From the IMG/VR virus record IMGVR_UViG_3300048590_001437, positions 1-35,021 of that record: a stretch of 35,021 bases of DNA; one strand, written 5' to 3'. Position 1 is the stretch's first letter, and each line of letters starts with the position of its first letter. Made by a program: the position numbers and the translations under genes. The notes under the pieces were generated by a model. The model did not search any database. It saw only the letters and a list, made by a program, of their open reading frames with translations, and was not told the origin of the DNA. The DNA comes from a virus. Positions 21,723 to 29,454 of this stretch are shown in pieces.

Positions 21723-22226
21723 CTATGCCCCTTGTACACATCGCAATCGTGCGCGCAGTGTCGCGCGTCCGCGATGTTGCAACGCCTTGACTGCGCCCGT
21801 GGTCCGCTTCAAGCAAATGGCGATCTCTTCAAGCTCATAACCATCCGCCTGCATTTCGATGGCTGTGGCCTGAGGGGATGTGAGTCTCGACCACGCCCGC
21901 CGCACCTCCATCTGCGTCTCGACCTGTTCCGCTATGTCATGTACACACATTGCACCGGTATGCCCTGTAATGCTGTCGAGGCTCACAGTGAGACAGCGGT
22001 CGCGCCGGCGGTAATGGTCAATAACCAGGTTGTGTGCAATTCGATAAAGCCAACCCCCAACGTGCTTCGTCGGCCCCCGACCTTCAGATATCGCCACAAG
22101 TGCACGTACAAAGACATCACTCGCCATATCTTCTACTTGGTCGTATTCAACGCGTCCGCGTAGATAGGTGCAGATTTTGGCGTGGTAGTCTGTCCAGAGC
22201 GCCAACTCGACCTCTGTATCGGACAT
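21723..22226 (-). CDS. ECF-type RNA polymerase sigma factor
   Basis: The 167-residue protein is about the usual ECF sigma length. Region 2 is seen as VEDMASDVFVRALVAIS and then GGWLYRIAHNLVIDHYRRRDR, which contains the -10 recognition helix and core-binding surface. A linker with SITGHTGAMCVHDIAEQ follows. Region 4 (about 110-162) has QATAIEMQADGYELEEIAICLKRTTGAVKALQHRGRATLRARL, a helix-turn-helix for -35 binding. No anti-sigma factor is adjacent. The ATG at 22226 has GGGGA upstream and follows the preceding stop by 2 nt. Within this gene run it is likely phage-encoded and could redirect host polymerase to middle or late promoters; the target genes are not known. Confidence 0.88.
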   Translation of the reverse strand: MSDTEVELALWTDYHAKICTYLRGRVEYDQVEDMASDVFVRALVAISEGRGPTKHVGGWLYRIAHNLVIDHYRRRDRCLTVSLDSITGHTGAMCVHDIAEQVETQMEVRRAWSRLTSPQATAIEMQADGYELEEIAICLKRTTGAVKALQHRGRATLRARLRCVQGA

Positions 22227-22228
22227 GG

Positions 22229-22438
22229 TTACGCATCCCCATCAATTTTTAGCGGGGCGATCTCGGCTTCAACGAATGCGTTAATTTGCCGCCATTCGTC
22301 AATGGTAAAGAGCATTCGTCCCTTGCTCCCGTCCGGCACAAGGCAGACAAGCTCAATCTCTGACACATAAATTTTGACAGAAAAAGCCCGGTCTTTTGTG
22401 TCGGTAAAACCATCATCCACCAGCAGGGCAATCGTCAT
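22229..22438 (-). CDS. Hypothetical protein, 69 residues
   Basis: Alternating short strands and one helix: TIALLVDDGFTDTKDRAFSVKIYVSEIELVCLVPDGSKGRMLFTIDEWRQINAFVEAEIAPL. The ATG at 22438 overlaps the previous gene's TGA, with GAGGTGAT just ahead. It ends 2 nt before the sigma factor ATG, so the two are coupled. A role as a sigma partner is possible only from position; no family is recognised. Confidence 0.5.
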   Translation of the reverse strand: MTIALLVDDGFTDTKDRAFSVKIYVSEIELVCLVPDGSKGRMLFTIDEWRQINAFVEAEIAPLKIDGDA

Positions 22439-22656
22439 CGCATCACCTCATATTCTCCTGGCTGTAGATAGCTGAGTGTCGGCACCAGGGCCGGGGCATC
22501 TTTACGCAGCGTGCCAACCTCATCCGTGCCGCACAACGGGCAGTAATAGATAAGCCGCCCCTTCATGTCACCGCCTGCGAGGGCGATCTCGCCGCACCCG
22601 GTGCAAGTGAGTTCGTTCGGCGCAACCCGCACTTTCCAGATAACATGGCCGCTCAT
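22435..22656 (-). CDS. Zinc-ribbon hypothetical protein
   Basis: About 73 residues with two CxxC knuckles, CTGCG near residue 18 and CPLCG near residue 39, around a GRLIYY strand. This is a compact zinc ribbon that could bind nucleic acid or protein. The start is uncertain: 22656 directly follows the upstream stop, while ATGs at 22677 and 22686 are also in frame. None has a strong ribosome site. It is coupled to the next gene by an ATGA overlap. Confidence 0.5.
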   Translation of the reverse strand: MSGHVIWKVRVAPNELTCTGCGEIALAGGDMKGRLIYYCPLCGTDEVGTLRKDAPALVPTLSYLQPGEYEVMR

Positions 22657-22657
22657 A

Positions 22658-22819
22658 TCACGCACCGTATGCTCCATTAACGTCATTCTCGCTGTTGTCA
22701 CGCGACCATTGAGTGAACGCAATCGACACGTCGGACTGAAACGGCCATGTCCATGTGAAGGCAAGAATATCGGCTCGGCCCAGCGCCTCTAGAGCCTTAA
22801 CCACGGCGTCACCGTTCAC
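22658..22819 (-). CDS. Hypothetical protein, 53 residues
   Basis: A GTG start at 22819 sits 1 nt after the previous stop, with GAGG upstream. The product has an N-terminal helix (DAVVKALEALGRADILAF), an aromatic strand (TWTWPFQSDVSIAF) and a polar tail. A longer reading from 22861 would overlap the preceding gene by 40 nt. Nothing identifies a function. Confidence 0.4.
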   Translation of the reverse strand: MNGDAVVKALEALGRADILAFTWTWPFQSDVSIAFTQWSRDNSENDVNGAYGA

Positions 22820-22820
22820 T

Positions 22821-23159
22821 TCAACGCACCTCAATCTCTTCTTCAATTTGGCCGGCACCATTACAGGCCGAGCATGTCACTCGCTGCCCACTATTCACCA
22901 TCCACCCGGCTCCCCAGCAGGTGGGGCAGATCCTCTTGATCAAGCGCTTACCGCGTAGCCCTGCTGCCTTCTGTCGCATATCTGCCTCATAGTCTTCTAT
23001 CGTACGCGTTTGCCATACACCATAATCACAGCCGGACCGCGCCGGCGATCCGGGTCGGCTGCACCAAACTAACTCACCCTCGCGCATCAACGATGCCCCA
23101 CACTGGGGACAACGCAGACGTTGACTACCCTCCGTCCCTGTCTCCGTCCGCGGTTTCAT
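22821..23159 (-). CDS. Double zinc-finger protein with DnaJ-type CxxCxGxG repeats
   Basis: This encodes 112 residues. The first zinc ribbon is CPQCGASLMREGELVWCSRPG with a later GCDYG. The second is CPTCWGAG and CSACNGAG, the paired CxxCxGxG repeats of DnaJ zinc centres, at the C-terminal end. The two are joined by a helix (IEDYEADMRQKAAGLRGKRLIKR). The ATG at 23159 follows GGAG at about 8 nt. DnaJ-type repeats often bind unfolded peptides or act as adaptor zinc folds; the phage function is unknown. It lies in a chain of small early genes. Confidence 0.6.
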   Translation of the reverse strand: MKPRTETGTEGSQRLRCPQCGASLMREGELVWCSRPGSPARSGCDYGVWQTRTIEDYEADMRQKAAGLRGKRLIKRICPTCWGAGWMVNSGQRVTCSACNGAGQIEEEIEVR

Positions 23160-23457
23160 GCGATCCGGCTCCGACCAGTACATAGCCGTCGCGCTCTGCC
23201 CGTGCCCGTAACCCTGCATACTCTGCCCCCTCCAAACGCATCGCCGTCACAACCCGTCCGCTCTGCCAATCGACCAAAACGCCTACCGCCGAACGTAAAT
23301 CGTAGTGCAGTAAATTGTTCCCACGCCGGTCGGTCATGCCGCTGGCGAGCGCCTTCTCCATCGCCCACACCGAAAGCCCCCGTTCTGCCGCCCGTTGGCG
23401 CGCATGTTTGCTGAGCCGCAGCCGCCGTCCAAAGCCTGCCCGCAGCATTTTCGCCAT
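23125..23457 (-). CDS. DUF4258-like hypothetical protein
   Basis: The 110-residue protein has LSKHARQRAAERGLSVWAMEKALASG near residues 15-40, the H-A-x-x-R-x-x-E-R-G signature of DUF4258 and related RelE-like folds. Strands follow: NNLLHYDLRSAVGVLVDWQSGRVVTAMRL. The small, basic make-up is typical of that family, some members of which are toxin-like RNases, although most are uncharacterised. GGAGG precedes the ATG at 23457. No antitoxin-like partner is evident next door. It is the first gene downstream (leftward) of the iteron-like region. Confidence 0.5.
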   Translation of the reverse strand: MAKMLRAGFGRRLRLSKHARQRAAERGLSVWAMEKALASGMTDRRGNNLLHYDLRSAVGVLVDWQSGRVVTAMRLEGAEYAGLRARAERDGYVLVGAGSHETADGDRDGG

Positions 23458-23765
23458 CCTCTCTCACCTCCCCTCGATGTTTGCAATTTTTGTTACAGCC
23501 CATCGCCCAACCCCGTTGACTAGGCCTGCGAAACTTCGATCCAATGTTTCGCAGAAGTTTCGCAGAAGTTTCGCAAGTTCCGCACCCCCTATTATTTCTC
23601 TCTCGAGAAAACTCTATAGGGTCGGCTGTTTTGCCTTCGACCATTCGCACTTATCGTCAACCTGATGCACTTTTTTGGCTCCCATCCTACATGCCTGCGA
23701 AACTTTGCACTCTGGCAGCGGGGATCAGGCTGAAAAAATATTTTTTTGGCCTTGATCCGGCGAGA
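23458..23765. other. Non-coding, origin-like region
   Basis: About 308 bp without a supported gene. It contains the iteron-like repeats, a pure A/T stretch AAAAAATATTTTTTT at 23733-23747, and an inverted repeat TTGATC-N6-GATCAA at 23752-23769. The repeats, the AT-rich block and the neighbouring primase-helicase gene together resemble a phage or plasmid replication origin. An overlapping minus-strand open frame here (to 23650) is mostly a shadow. Confidence 0.5.
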
Positions 23766-23778
23766 TCAAAGTTTCGCA
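23527..23778. repeat. Iteron-like TGCGAAACTT repeats
   Basis: The 10-mer TGCGAAACTT or its complement AAGTTTCGCA occurs exactly at 23527, 23555, 23566, 23696 and 23769. Variants with one or two changes occur at 23544 and 23575. The middle group is spaced at 11, 11 and 9 bp, close to one helical turn. The right-most copy lies in the last codons of the primase gene. Confidence 0.7.
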
Positions 23779-26441
23779 TCCTTCGATCCGTTGCTATTTT
23801 CGTTGCGACCTCTTTCTTCTGCGGTGTGATCACCCTCCTTGCCGCCCGGCGGTGTCACCCCATAGCGCACCATCAGCGCACGCAATTCATCCTCAGTCAC
23901 CACCAATTCCACCCGGCGATGGCGTGCATGACGCTGTCGCCCCGTCAGCCCCAGTTCTTCACTGAGTACCTGCCCCACCTTCTTGGCCGTGATCGTGGTG
24001 CCGGGGTCAATGTCGTTGATCAGCGCCTGCGCCTTATCGGCAATGCCCTTCATGCTGAAGTCGCGTTCTTCTTCGCCCATTAGATTGCGCTTGGACGCAT
24101 ACTGGATGTCAACTAACGCCTGCACCACCACCGCAGGCAACGTCATCTGACGGTCGCTGATTAGCTGCTCGTTGTACGCACGGATAAAAAGATCAATCTC
24201 GGCACGCATGGTCTCGTCGTCTACCATTGCCTTGAGCGCCATGGTCACCTGATTGAGCCGCGGCTCAACACTGGTATCCGCCAAGTCCATCGTCAATTCC
24301 ACCGGGCGATGGCTGCGTAGCCGATAGAGCAGCAACTGGTTGCGCAGACCTTGCGCCTCCTGCCAAAACCCGCGCCCTAACACGAAAGGTATTTCGGGTC
24401 GAGGCCGCGCCGTGGTGGTGCGCTTGGTCAGACACCGGCTCTCTGTAGCCCGGTCAGTGAAGGGCCGCCGCGTTGCCAAAATCTTTGGCCCATAGACGCT
24501 CTTGGCCGAGGGCCAATATTCGTCATACTTGCTCGTCGGGTCTTTCTCGCTGCGCAGCACCACGCCGCCCCGGTAATAGCCCACGTTCAGAATCTTGATG
24601 ATCTCCGCTTCGGCGTCACTGTTGCCGAAATCGGCTTCGTCGATGACGAGCGTTCCTTGAAACATGTCGATCATGCGAAAGATCGGGGATGTGGTAGACG
24701 CGCCGGAGACAAACATAGGGCGATAGCAAATGCTGCCGATGGTCTGCAAAAAACGGGTCTTGCCGGTGCCGTAATCGCCCAGCGCGCGCATATAAGGCAG
24801 GGTTTCAAACAGGTCATAGACCCAGGATAGGAGCACGTAATAGGCTGCCAACCGCTCATAAAACGGGTCTACGTCCAGATATTTATGGATGAAAGCCAGA
24901 ATACGCTGCACCAACTCGCGTTGCGTGCCATATTCCACAGCTTTGGCGGGAAACAGCACCACATCTTTAGCGACCAAACCCATATCCACCGGATAGGGCA
25001 CATAGGTAACACTGCCGATGTCAACCATCGGCTGGGTTTTGATCTCGCCGCTGGGCAGGCGTACCGCATACTCCGTCGAGACCTTGCCGCCCTCATCCCA
25101 GACACACTGTTCAAAGACCAAGCCGGCGCGGGCCAAGCCTGCACAGAATTCATAGCGCTCCGGGCTGGGCTTCTCGCCCCCCTTCTCTCGCTCCTTTTCG
25201 CGCGCCTTGAGCAGCCGGTTAAACTGCGAGAGACTCTCGCCCATCGCCGCGGCTAACTCCGGTTTGAGGTCCGTAGCGGTGATCTCCTCCATGTTGTCAA
25301 AGGCATCCAGCAGCCGACGCAGCGTGCGGTTGCGTGCCTCGCCCTGCAACCCGCGGATCGTTTCGGCCAAAGTCACCAGTGCCGGCGGCGCGCCGATAAA
25401 GGCTTTCACCACTTCCCCCTCGGTGGGCGCATGTAGCAACCACTCATTGGCGTCTTTGCCCGCAGGCCACATCACCACCCGCGTCGCCGGATCAATTGCC
25501 AATGCCACATCCAATCCCTTGGCCTGTCCCACGGCGTCGCCGTCCAACCCCACATGCGACCATTGCCGTTCGCCCAAATCCGTTGCCGCCACACCACACA
25601 GCGCCGTCGCCGATACGCCCAATTGCCCCAAACTGATCGCGTCGGCCTGCCCCTCAACAAGGGCAGCCACCCCGGCCAGGCGCATCCGGTCACCGTCCGG
25701 TTCATTCGTATACAGCCGACGAGGACCAACCAAGTCCGACGGTAAATTCCAATGGCGTTTGCCTTCAATACTGCGTGCCGATAGATAGACCACCCTGCCG
25801 CGTTCGCGATGTACATAAACCAGATGCCCCGGCGGGATCATCAAGACCGCCTTGGCCACTGGGTGGGTGTCGAGTTGCGCTTGGTGCAGTTGGCGATGCA
25901 AGGGGAGAATATCAGGCGATAATGCCTTATTATCGGTAGAGGAGTTGTCTCCGCCTGCCTCATCCGCCCCCGTCCGCATGTCAGGGACATACCCAATTGC
26001 TTCACGGGCAACCGTTGCACTGTCCCATCCACGCGTGGCGCAATAGGCCCGTGCCCGTGCGCCCGCCGGCCCCAACATCTGAGCATGGTAGTAGCGGGCC
26101 GCCATCTCCAGAATGGCGGTTTGTCGGCGGGTCGCTTCTGCCGCCTGCTGATCGCCCGGCTTCATGGGCGCAAGCTCTACCCCTGCTCGCCCCGCAAGCG
26201 CACCCAGCGCCGTGCGAAAGTCACACCCATGCTGCAACTGATACCAGTCAAAAATATCGCCGCGCAGGTCACGGCTATACCACGCCCATGTCTGCCAATC
26301 CGTGCGCAGCTTTAGGCTGTCATGCTCGACTGTAGACAAGGTCCGCCCCTTGCCGGTGAGCGTCAGCGTCTCGGCCACCAATTCTTCCAACCGCAACCGC
26401 CCTTTGATCTCCTCAATCACGCTGTTCGCGCTCTGGCTCAT
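23766..26441 (-). CDS. Phage primase-helicase
   Basis: The 891-residue replication protein makes primers and unwinds DNA. Residues 10-90 resemble a DnaG-type CHC2 region, ending WYSRDLRGDIFDWYQLQHGCDF, but the zinc-binding Cys/His set is missing. A TOPRIM-type catalytic core follows, with VEGQADAISLGQLG (E263), GLDGDAVGQ (D300, D302) and GKDANEWL (328-335). The C-terminal half is a P-loop ATPase: Walker A GDYGTGKT at 555-562, Walker B TLVIDEADF at 597-605 and a later ATRRPF. A linker insert (about 157-178, Asp/Ser/Asn-rich) is encoded by palindrome copy 4. It lies directly upstream of the iteron-like region and is coupled to the preceding small gene by an overlap. Confidence 0.88.
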   Translation of the reverse strand: MSQSANSVIEEIKGRLRLEELVAETLTLTGKGRTLSTVEHDSLKLRTDWQTWAWYSRDLRGDIFDWYQLQHGCDFRTALGALAGRAGVELAPMKPGDQQAAEATRRQTAILEMAARYYHAQMLGPAGARARAYCATRGWDSATVAREAIGYVPDMRTGADEAGGDNSSTDNKALSPDILPLHRQLHQAQLDTHPVAKAVLMIPPGHLVYVHRERGRVVYLSARSIEGKRHWNLPSDLVGPRRLYTNEPDGDRMRLAGVAALVEGQADAISLGQLGVSATALCGVAATDLGERQWSHVGLDGDAVGQAKGLDVALAIDPATRVVMWPAGKDANEWLLHAPTEGEVVKAFIGAPPALVTLAETIRGLQGEARNRTLRRLLDAFDNMEEITATDLKPELAAAMGESLSQFNRLLKAREKEREKGGEKPSPERYEFCAGLARAGLVFEQCVWDEGGKVSTEYAVRLPSGEIKTQPMVDIGSVTYVPYPVDMGLVAKDVVLFPAKAVEYGTQRELVQRILAFIHKYLDVDPFYERLAAYYVLLSWVYDLFETLPYMRALGDYGTGKTRFLQTIGSICYRPMFVSGASTTSPIFRMIDMFQGTLVIDEADFGNSDAEAEIIKILNVGYYRGGVVLRSEKDPTSKYDEYWPSAKSVYGPKILATRRPFTDRATESRCLTKRTTTARPRPEIPFVLGRGFWQEAQGLRNQLLLYRLRSHRPVELTMDLADTSVEPRLNQVTMALKAMVDDETMRAEIDLFIRAYNEQLISDRQMTLPAVVVQALVDIQYASKRNLMGEEERDFSMKGIADKAQALINDIDPGTTITAKKVGQVLSEELGLTGRQRHARHRRVELVVTEDELRALMVRYGVTPPGGKEGDHTAEERGRNENSNGSKDAKL
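25915..25937. repeat. Copy 4 of the palindrome, inside the primase gene
   Basis: GGCGATAA and TTATCGGT flank TGCCTTA (7 nt). On the coding strand it specifies Thr-Asp-Asn-Lys-Ala-Leu-Ser within a low-complexity linker. This suggests that the element was inserted in, or tolerated at, a non-essential position. Confidence 0.7.
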
Positions 26442-26655
26442 CGCTCAGGTCCTCCTCTCGCTTGGTTTGCCCCTGCGGCATTGACCGCAGATGCAATTTG
26501 TCCCATGCGCACGCATAGCAGTTTTCCCAATCCCCTTCGCGCTCTATGATCAGCGCATTGCGCCGCGCCGGCGCGAGTCCGCCTTCTCCGGCGATGTGCT
26601 GACGGCAGCGCGTGCGCGTGACGCCGTCAGCACATCGATAGGTATAGATTTTCAT
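26413..26655 (-). CDS. Small Cys-rich hypothetical protein
   Basis: This encodes 80 residues. Cysteines and a histidine (RCADGVTRTRCRQH, then ENCYACAWD) could bind a zinc ion, and the C-terminus is highly charged. The ATG at 26655 overlaps the preceding stop (ATGA), and the gene end overlaps the primase start by 29 nt. It is therefore translated as part of the replication gene chain. Since the primase lacks its own zinc ligands, this protein could supply a zinc element in trans, but that is speculation. Confidence 0.5.
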   Translation of the reverse strand: MKIYTYRCADGVTRTRCRQHIAGEGGLAPARRNALIIEREGDWENCYACAWDKLHLRSMPQGQTKREEDLSDEPEREQRD

Positions 26656-27035
26656 TTGCCACGGGCAGAATGCGGCTCGATCTCGGCAAGCTTTCGTGGT
26701 CCCCAAATCAACGCATCGCGCATGATCTCACACGGTATCTGGAGCCGCTCGCGCTGCATGCGCCGTTGGAGATAGTCCGGCCATGCCTCCAGCATCGGTG
26801 GTGCATCATCGCCCGGCTCACGCACGATGACTGTTGTCGTTGTCTGCACACTGTTGCGTGTCGCAGACTGCATCTCCGCCCATTGCCGGCAGGCTGTATC
26901 ATGCACAGCCGCCCGCGTGAGATAGTCATTGGCTAATGCAAGGATTGTCTTGGCCCCAGCCCGCCACGCTGGGTCATCCATGGACCGTTTCTGTTGCTCG
27001 GCCCACTGCCGCAGTGCCTCATCTGCCGCCCACAT
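26652..27035 (-). CDS. Hypothetical protein, 127 residues
   Basis: A largely helical protein: MWAADEALRQWAEQQKRSMDDPAWRAGAKTILALANDYLTRAAVHDTACRQWAEMQSATRNSV. A Thr-rich strand (QTTTTVIVRE) and a C-terminal helix with MLEAWPDYLQRRMQRERLQIP follow. GGGGGGA lies about 6 nt before the ATG at 27035. The further upstream frame to 27113 overlaps the preceding gene and lacks a ribosome site. No family is recognised; the position suggests a replication-module accessory protein. Confidence 0.5.
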   Translation of the reverse strand: MWAADEALRQWAEQQKRSMDDPAWRAGAKTILALANDYLTRAAVHDTACRQWAEMQSATRNSVQTTTTVIVREPGDDAPPMLEAWPDYLQRRMQRERLQIPCEIMRDALIWGPRKLAEIEPHSARGK

Positions 27036-27066
27036 CGCTATTCCCCCCAATTTGCCTTTGGATACT

Positions 27067-27327
27067 TTAGTTCTGATAGATTTTTCCATAGGCCGTTTCC
27101 ACAACGGACCCATGCAAGATCATCTCGGCTTGCCGCTCCACGCGATTTTCAAGCAGTTTGCACTGCGCATGAAGTTTTTGCTCGCGTGCCAGGGCCTGCC
27201 CCAACTGCACCTGTGAGGCACGTGCTTTGGCCTCTGCCACCAACCGCCGTTGGCGTTCTTCATCCCACAGCCATAACAGCGCAACCATCCCACTGCCCAA
27301 CACAAAGACTAAGCATCCCACGATCAT
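27067..27327 (-). CDS. Membrane-anchored coiled-coil protein
   Basis: This encodes 86 residues. One N-terminal membrane helix (IVGCLVFVLGSGMVALLWLW) is followed by a long charged helix (EERQRRLVAEAKARASQVQLGQALAREQKLHAQCKLLENRVERQAEM) that is likely coiled coil. This is the layout of inner-membrane spanins (Rz) and of FtsB/L-like proteins. However, it lies among replication genes, away from lysis, so a spanin role is doubtful. GGAGGGAGG abuts the ATG at 27327. Confidence 0.5.
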   Translation of the reverse strand: MIVGCLVFVLGSGMVALLWLWDEERQRRLVAEAKARASQVQLGQALAREQKLHAQCKLLENRVERQAEMILHGSVVETAYGKIYQN

Positions 27328-27340
27328 CCTCCCTCCGATG

Positions 27341-27679
27341 TTATGCACTCTCGTCACCCCCCAGACGTTTTGCCAGCGCCGCCATGCTTGCCTCCAGTGC
27401 AGTCAAGCGCATGTCTAATCCTTCTTCCTCGACCTGCCGCGCATGCAGGCGGATCGACCACATCTCTTCCATTGCCTCACTGGTCTTCGCCAGCCGTAGC
27501 GCCAACTGGCCCAACAACCGCTCCACCTTCCCATAGTCCGGCCTCCCGACCTGTTCTCGCATTCGTCCGATTTCATCCAGCACCCGCGCCGTCAACTGAC
27601 GGCCTTCGCCCACTTGTTGTCGTGCTTCTCGCAATGCAACAACATCATTGCGCGCGCCCACCTTTGGAGGAGTGGCCAC
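27341..27679 (-). CDS. Coiled-coil hypothetical protein
   Basis: 112 residues, starting with GTG at 27679 directly after the upstream stop; GGGGAGGAA supports this start. After a short basic N-terminus the protein is nearly all helix: DVVALREARQQVGEGRQLTARVLDEIGRMREQV, then KVERLLGQLALRLAKTSEAMEEMW and a final MRLTALEASMAALAKRL. Heptad-like spacing of Leu, Ala and Val suggests oligomerisation. Function unknown. Confidence 0.5.
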   Translation of the reverse strand: MATPPKVGARNDVVALREARQQVGEGRQLTARVLDEIGRMREQVGRPDYGKVERLLGQLALRLAKTSEAMEEMWSIRLHARQVEEEGLDMRLTALEASMAALAKRLGGDESA

Positions 27680-27681
27680 GC

Positions 27682-28026
27682 CTATTCCTCCCCGAGTCTT
27701 GACTCGGCCATGTGGAGCTTTCGCTGCCGTGCCGCGCGCCGCATGTCGCCAAGCCACATAGGTACGCCCGACGCCATGAAGCAGACCAGCACAGAGCCGA
27801 CGGCGATCAATGCTATCTGCCAGCCGAACAACAGCCCGACCACCAACCCGGCTCCGATGAGCGTGTAGACCACCCCCAGTACGGTGAATACCGCGTTGTA
27901 CCCACCAAGTGGATCGTTATCCAAAAAGGCGTCGATCCATCCGTTGAACCACACGCTGACCACCACCAACGCGATCAATATGCCTGCTGCCATTGCGCCG
28001 TCCTGCCATGTCACCTGTTCCAACAT
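27682..28026 (-). CDS. Hypothetical membrane protein with three helices
   Basis: This encodes 114 residues. Hydrophobic helices are AMAAGILIALVVVSVWFNGWIDAF, AVFTVLGVVYTLIGAGLVVGLLFGW and IALIAVGSVLVCFMASGVPMWL, followed by a basic cytosolic tail (RRAARQRKLHMAESRLGEE). AAGGAA lies about 6 nt before the ATG at 28026. It starts about 80 nt downstream of the integrase terminator hairpin and opens a run of overlapping small genes. No family is recognised. Confidence 0.55.
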   Translation of the reverse strand: MLEQVTWQDGAMAAGILIALVVVSVWFNGWIDAFLDNDPLGGYNAVFTVLGVVYTLIGAGLVVGLLFGWQIALIAVGSVLVCFMASGVPMWLGDMRRAARQRKLHMAESRLGEE

Positions 28027-28104
28027 GCTTGGTTCCTTCCCGGCCATTGCCCGGTGAACTCCCGAAGATAGAATTTTCTTAATTGAATGAATAGAATGAG
28101 AGGG

Positions 28105-28133
28105 CGCCGGCCCTGCCTCCATTTGGGCCGGTG
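28105..28133 (-). terminator. Hairpin after the integrase gene
   Basis: CCGGCCC (28107-28113) pairs with GGGCCGG (28125-28131), with extra GC at the base. Read leftward it is followed by a moderately T-rich CTCTCATTCTATTCATTC. It lies about 20 nt past the integrase stop and probably reduces read-through. Confidence 0.5.
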
Positions 28134-28152
28134 GCGGGTGGGTGGGATGGTT

Positions 28153-29376
28153 CTACAGGTTGAGCGAGAGCTTTTGCCAAATGCCCTCGGAGTAGTCGTC
28201 CGAAGGGTCTTGCAGCGACCGCACATAGATGCCGGTCGTCGCCAACGATTCGTGGTGGAGAATCTTGCGCAGCTTCTCCAGGTCTCCCTGAAAAAGATGT
28301 GCAAAGGAATGGCGCAGGTCATGCACGCGGTACTTGTTCCAGTCGGACACACCCGCTTTGCGCAACGATGTCTGAAATATGCGCACTGCATTCTTTTCAG
28401 AGATATAGCCACGCGGCTTGCGTCCACGCTGTGCGCTTTCCAGATTGCTGATCCCGTGTGTGACTAACGGTGCCCAAATGAATCCATCATCTTGGATGTG
28501 GTCCTCATGTCCCGGCAGATAGCGTCCGGCCAACTTCAGATAATGGACAATCGCATGATAGGCACGCGCAGGCAGCACGGTGTCCTCTTCCTTGCCCCCC
28601 TTGCCCCGCCAGGCAAACACGTAGCTTCCTGGTTGGCTACGACTTGGGCGGATGTCCCCCCATTTCATTTGCAGGACTTCCCGATTGCGGCTCGCCGTCA
28701 GAAAATAGCTCAGGATCAGGGCGAAGTTGCGCGCCCCGGTCACATTCTCTTGATGCGCCTGCAAATAACCGAAGAGTTTGCCCAACGTGGCTGCCGAGAG
28801 GGGACGTGCTTTGCCATACTGCCGCACCTTGGCACGCCGAATGTTGCCCACGCGGAACGGGTTGGCCCGCGTGGTGCCGTTGGCATCAAAGAAGGCTGTG
28901 CGCTCGACGCCGTCCACCATGTGGACCTCGTTGATCACAAACGAATACCAACTGGAGACCGCCGACATGCGCGCGTTGACCGTGGCATCGGTATTGCCGG
29001 ACGCGGCCATGCGACTTTGCCATCCGCGCACATGTGCCGTCGTGGCCGTCCAGGGTTGCACCCCCAAATCACCCAGATAATCCAGCCACAAATTGGTGGC
29101 TTTCATATAGGCGCGGCGCGTGTGCCGGCTTTGGCTGCGATCCTCCGCCGCGTCCAACCACGTGTCGCGCAGACGGTACCAAAGCCGGCGCAGGTTCTCC
29201 GCTGCAATCTCCGGGTCCACCTGCCACATCGTGGCCAGCGGATGCACTGCGCCCATCTCATCGCACAAATCTTGCGCCGGGTCTCTTCTCCCGCCGGCCA
29301 CCACCAAGACCGCATCTTGGGGCAACACATCTACCATTACACCGTTCGAGGAAAACTGCTTGAGGTTCGAGGTCAC
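28153..29376 (-). CDS. int: Tyrosine site-specific recombinase (phage integrase)
   Basis: This encodes 407 residues. The N-terminal SAM-like core-binding domain spans about 85-190 (SRHTRRAYMKATNLWLDYLGDL and later helices). The catalytic domain has the first Arg in TASRNREVLQMKWGDI (near residue 235). It then has H352 and R355 in HDLRHSFAH, H375 in the HHES segment, and the nucleophile Y384 in TTGIYVRS. All active-site residues are present. It inserts and excises element DNA at an att site. Unusually, it is in the interior of the gene run rather than beside an att site; no duplicated att core is visible next to it. A palindrome copy lies about 50 nt upstream of the start. The plus-strand open frame across this region is only its shadow. 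Confidence 0.93.
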   Translation of the reverse strand: MTSNLKQFSSNGVMVDVLPQDAVLVVAGGRRDPAQDLCDEMGAVHPLATMWQVDPEIAAENLRRLWYRLRDTWLDAAEDRSQSRHTRRAYMKATNLWLDYLGDLGVQPWTATTAHVRGWQSRMAASGNTDATVNARMSAVSSWYSFVINEVHMVDGVERTAFFDANGTTRANPFRVGNIRRAKVRQYGKARPLSAATLGKLFGYLQAHQENVTGARNFALILSYFLTASRNREVLQMKWGDIRPSRSQPGSYVFAWRGKGGKEEDTVLPARAYHAIVHYLKLAGRYLPGHEDHIQDDGFIWAPLVTHGISNLESAQRGRKPRGYISEKNAVRIFQTSLRKAGVSDWNKYRVHDLRHSFAHLFQGDLEKLRKILHHESLATTGIYVRSLQDPSDDYSEGIWQKLSLNL

Positions 29377-29424
29377 GCTGCTTGGTCCTTCCCCAACTCC
29401 ATTGATGGCTTATGCGCCGTCGTT

Positions 29425-29447
29425 GGCGATAAGTTCTTGTTATCCGT
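29425..29447. repeat. Copy 5 of the palindrome, upstream of the integrase
   Basis: GGCGATAA and TTATCCGT flank GTTCTTG (7 nt). It sits in the short gap between the preceding gene (stop 29455) and the integrase start (29376), where an operator for int would lie. Confidence 0.7.
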
Positions 29448-29454
29448 ACAACAC

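Noticed and set aside
23527-23584. CRISPR array
   Set aside because: The repeats are only 10 bp with 0-1 bp between them and occur in both orientations, so there are no spacers. No cas genes are present.
23156-23650. 164-codon minus-strand open frame covering the origin-like region
   Set aside because: It overlaps two better-supported genes in other frames and runs through the iteron repeats; no domain.
27067-27327. Inner-membrane spanin (Rz)
   Set aside because: The helix plus coiled-coil layout fits, but it lies in the replication region 16 kb from the lysis genes and no outer-membrane partner gene overlaps it.
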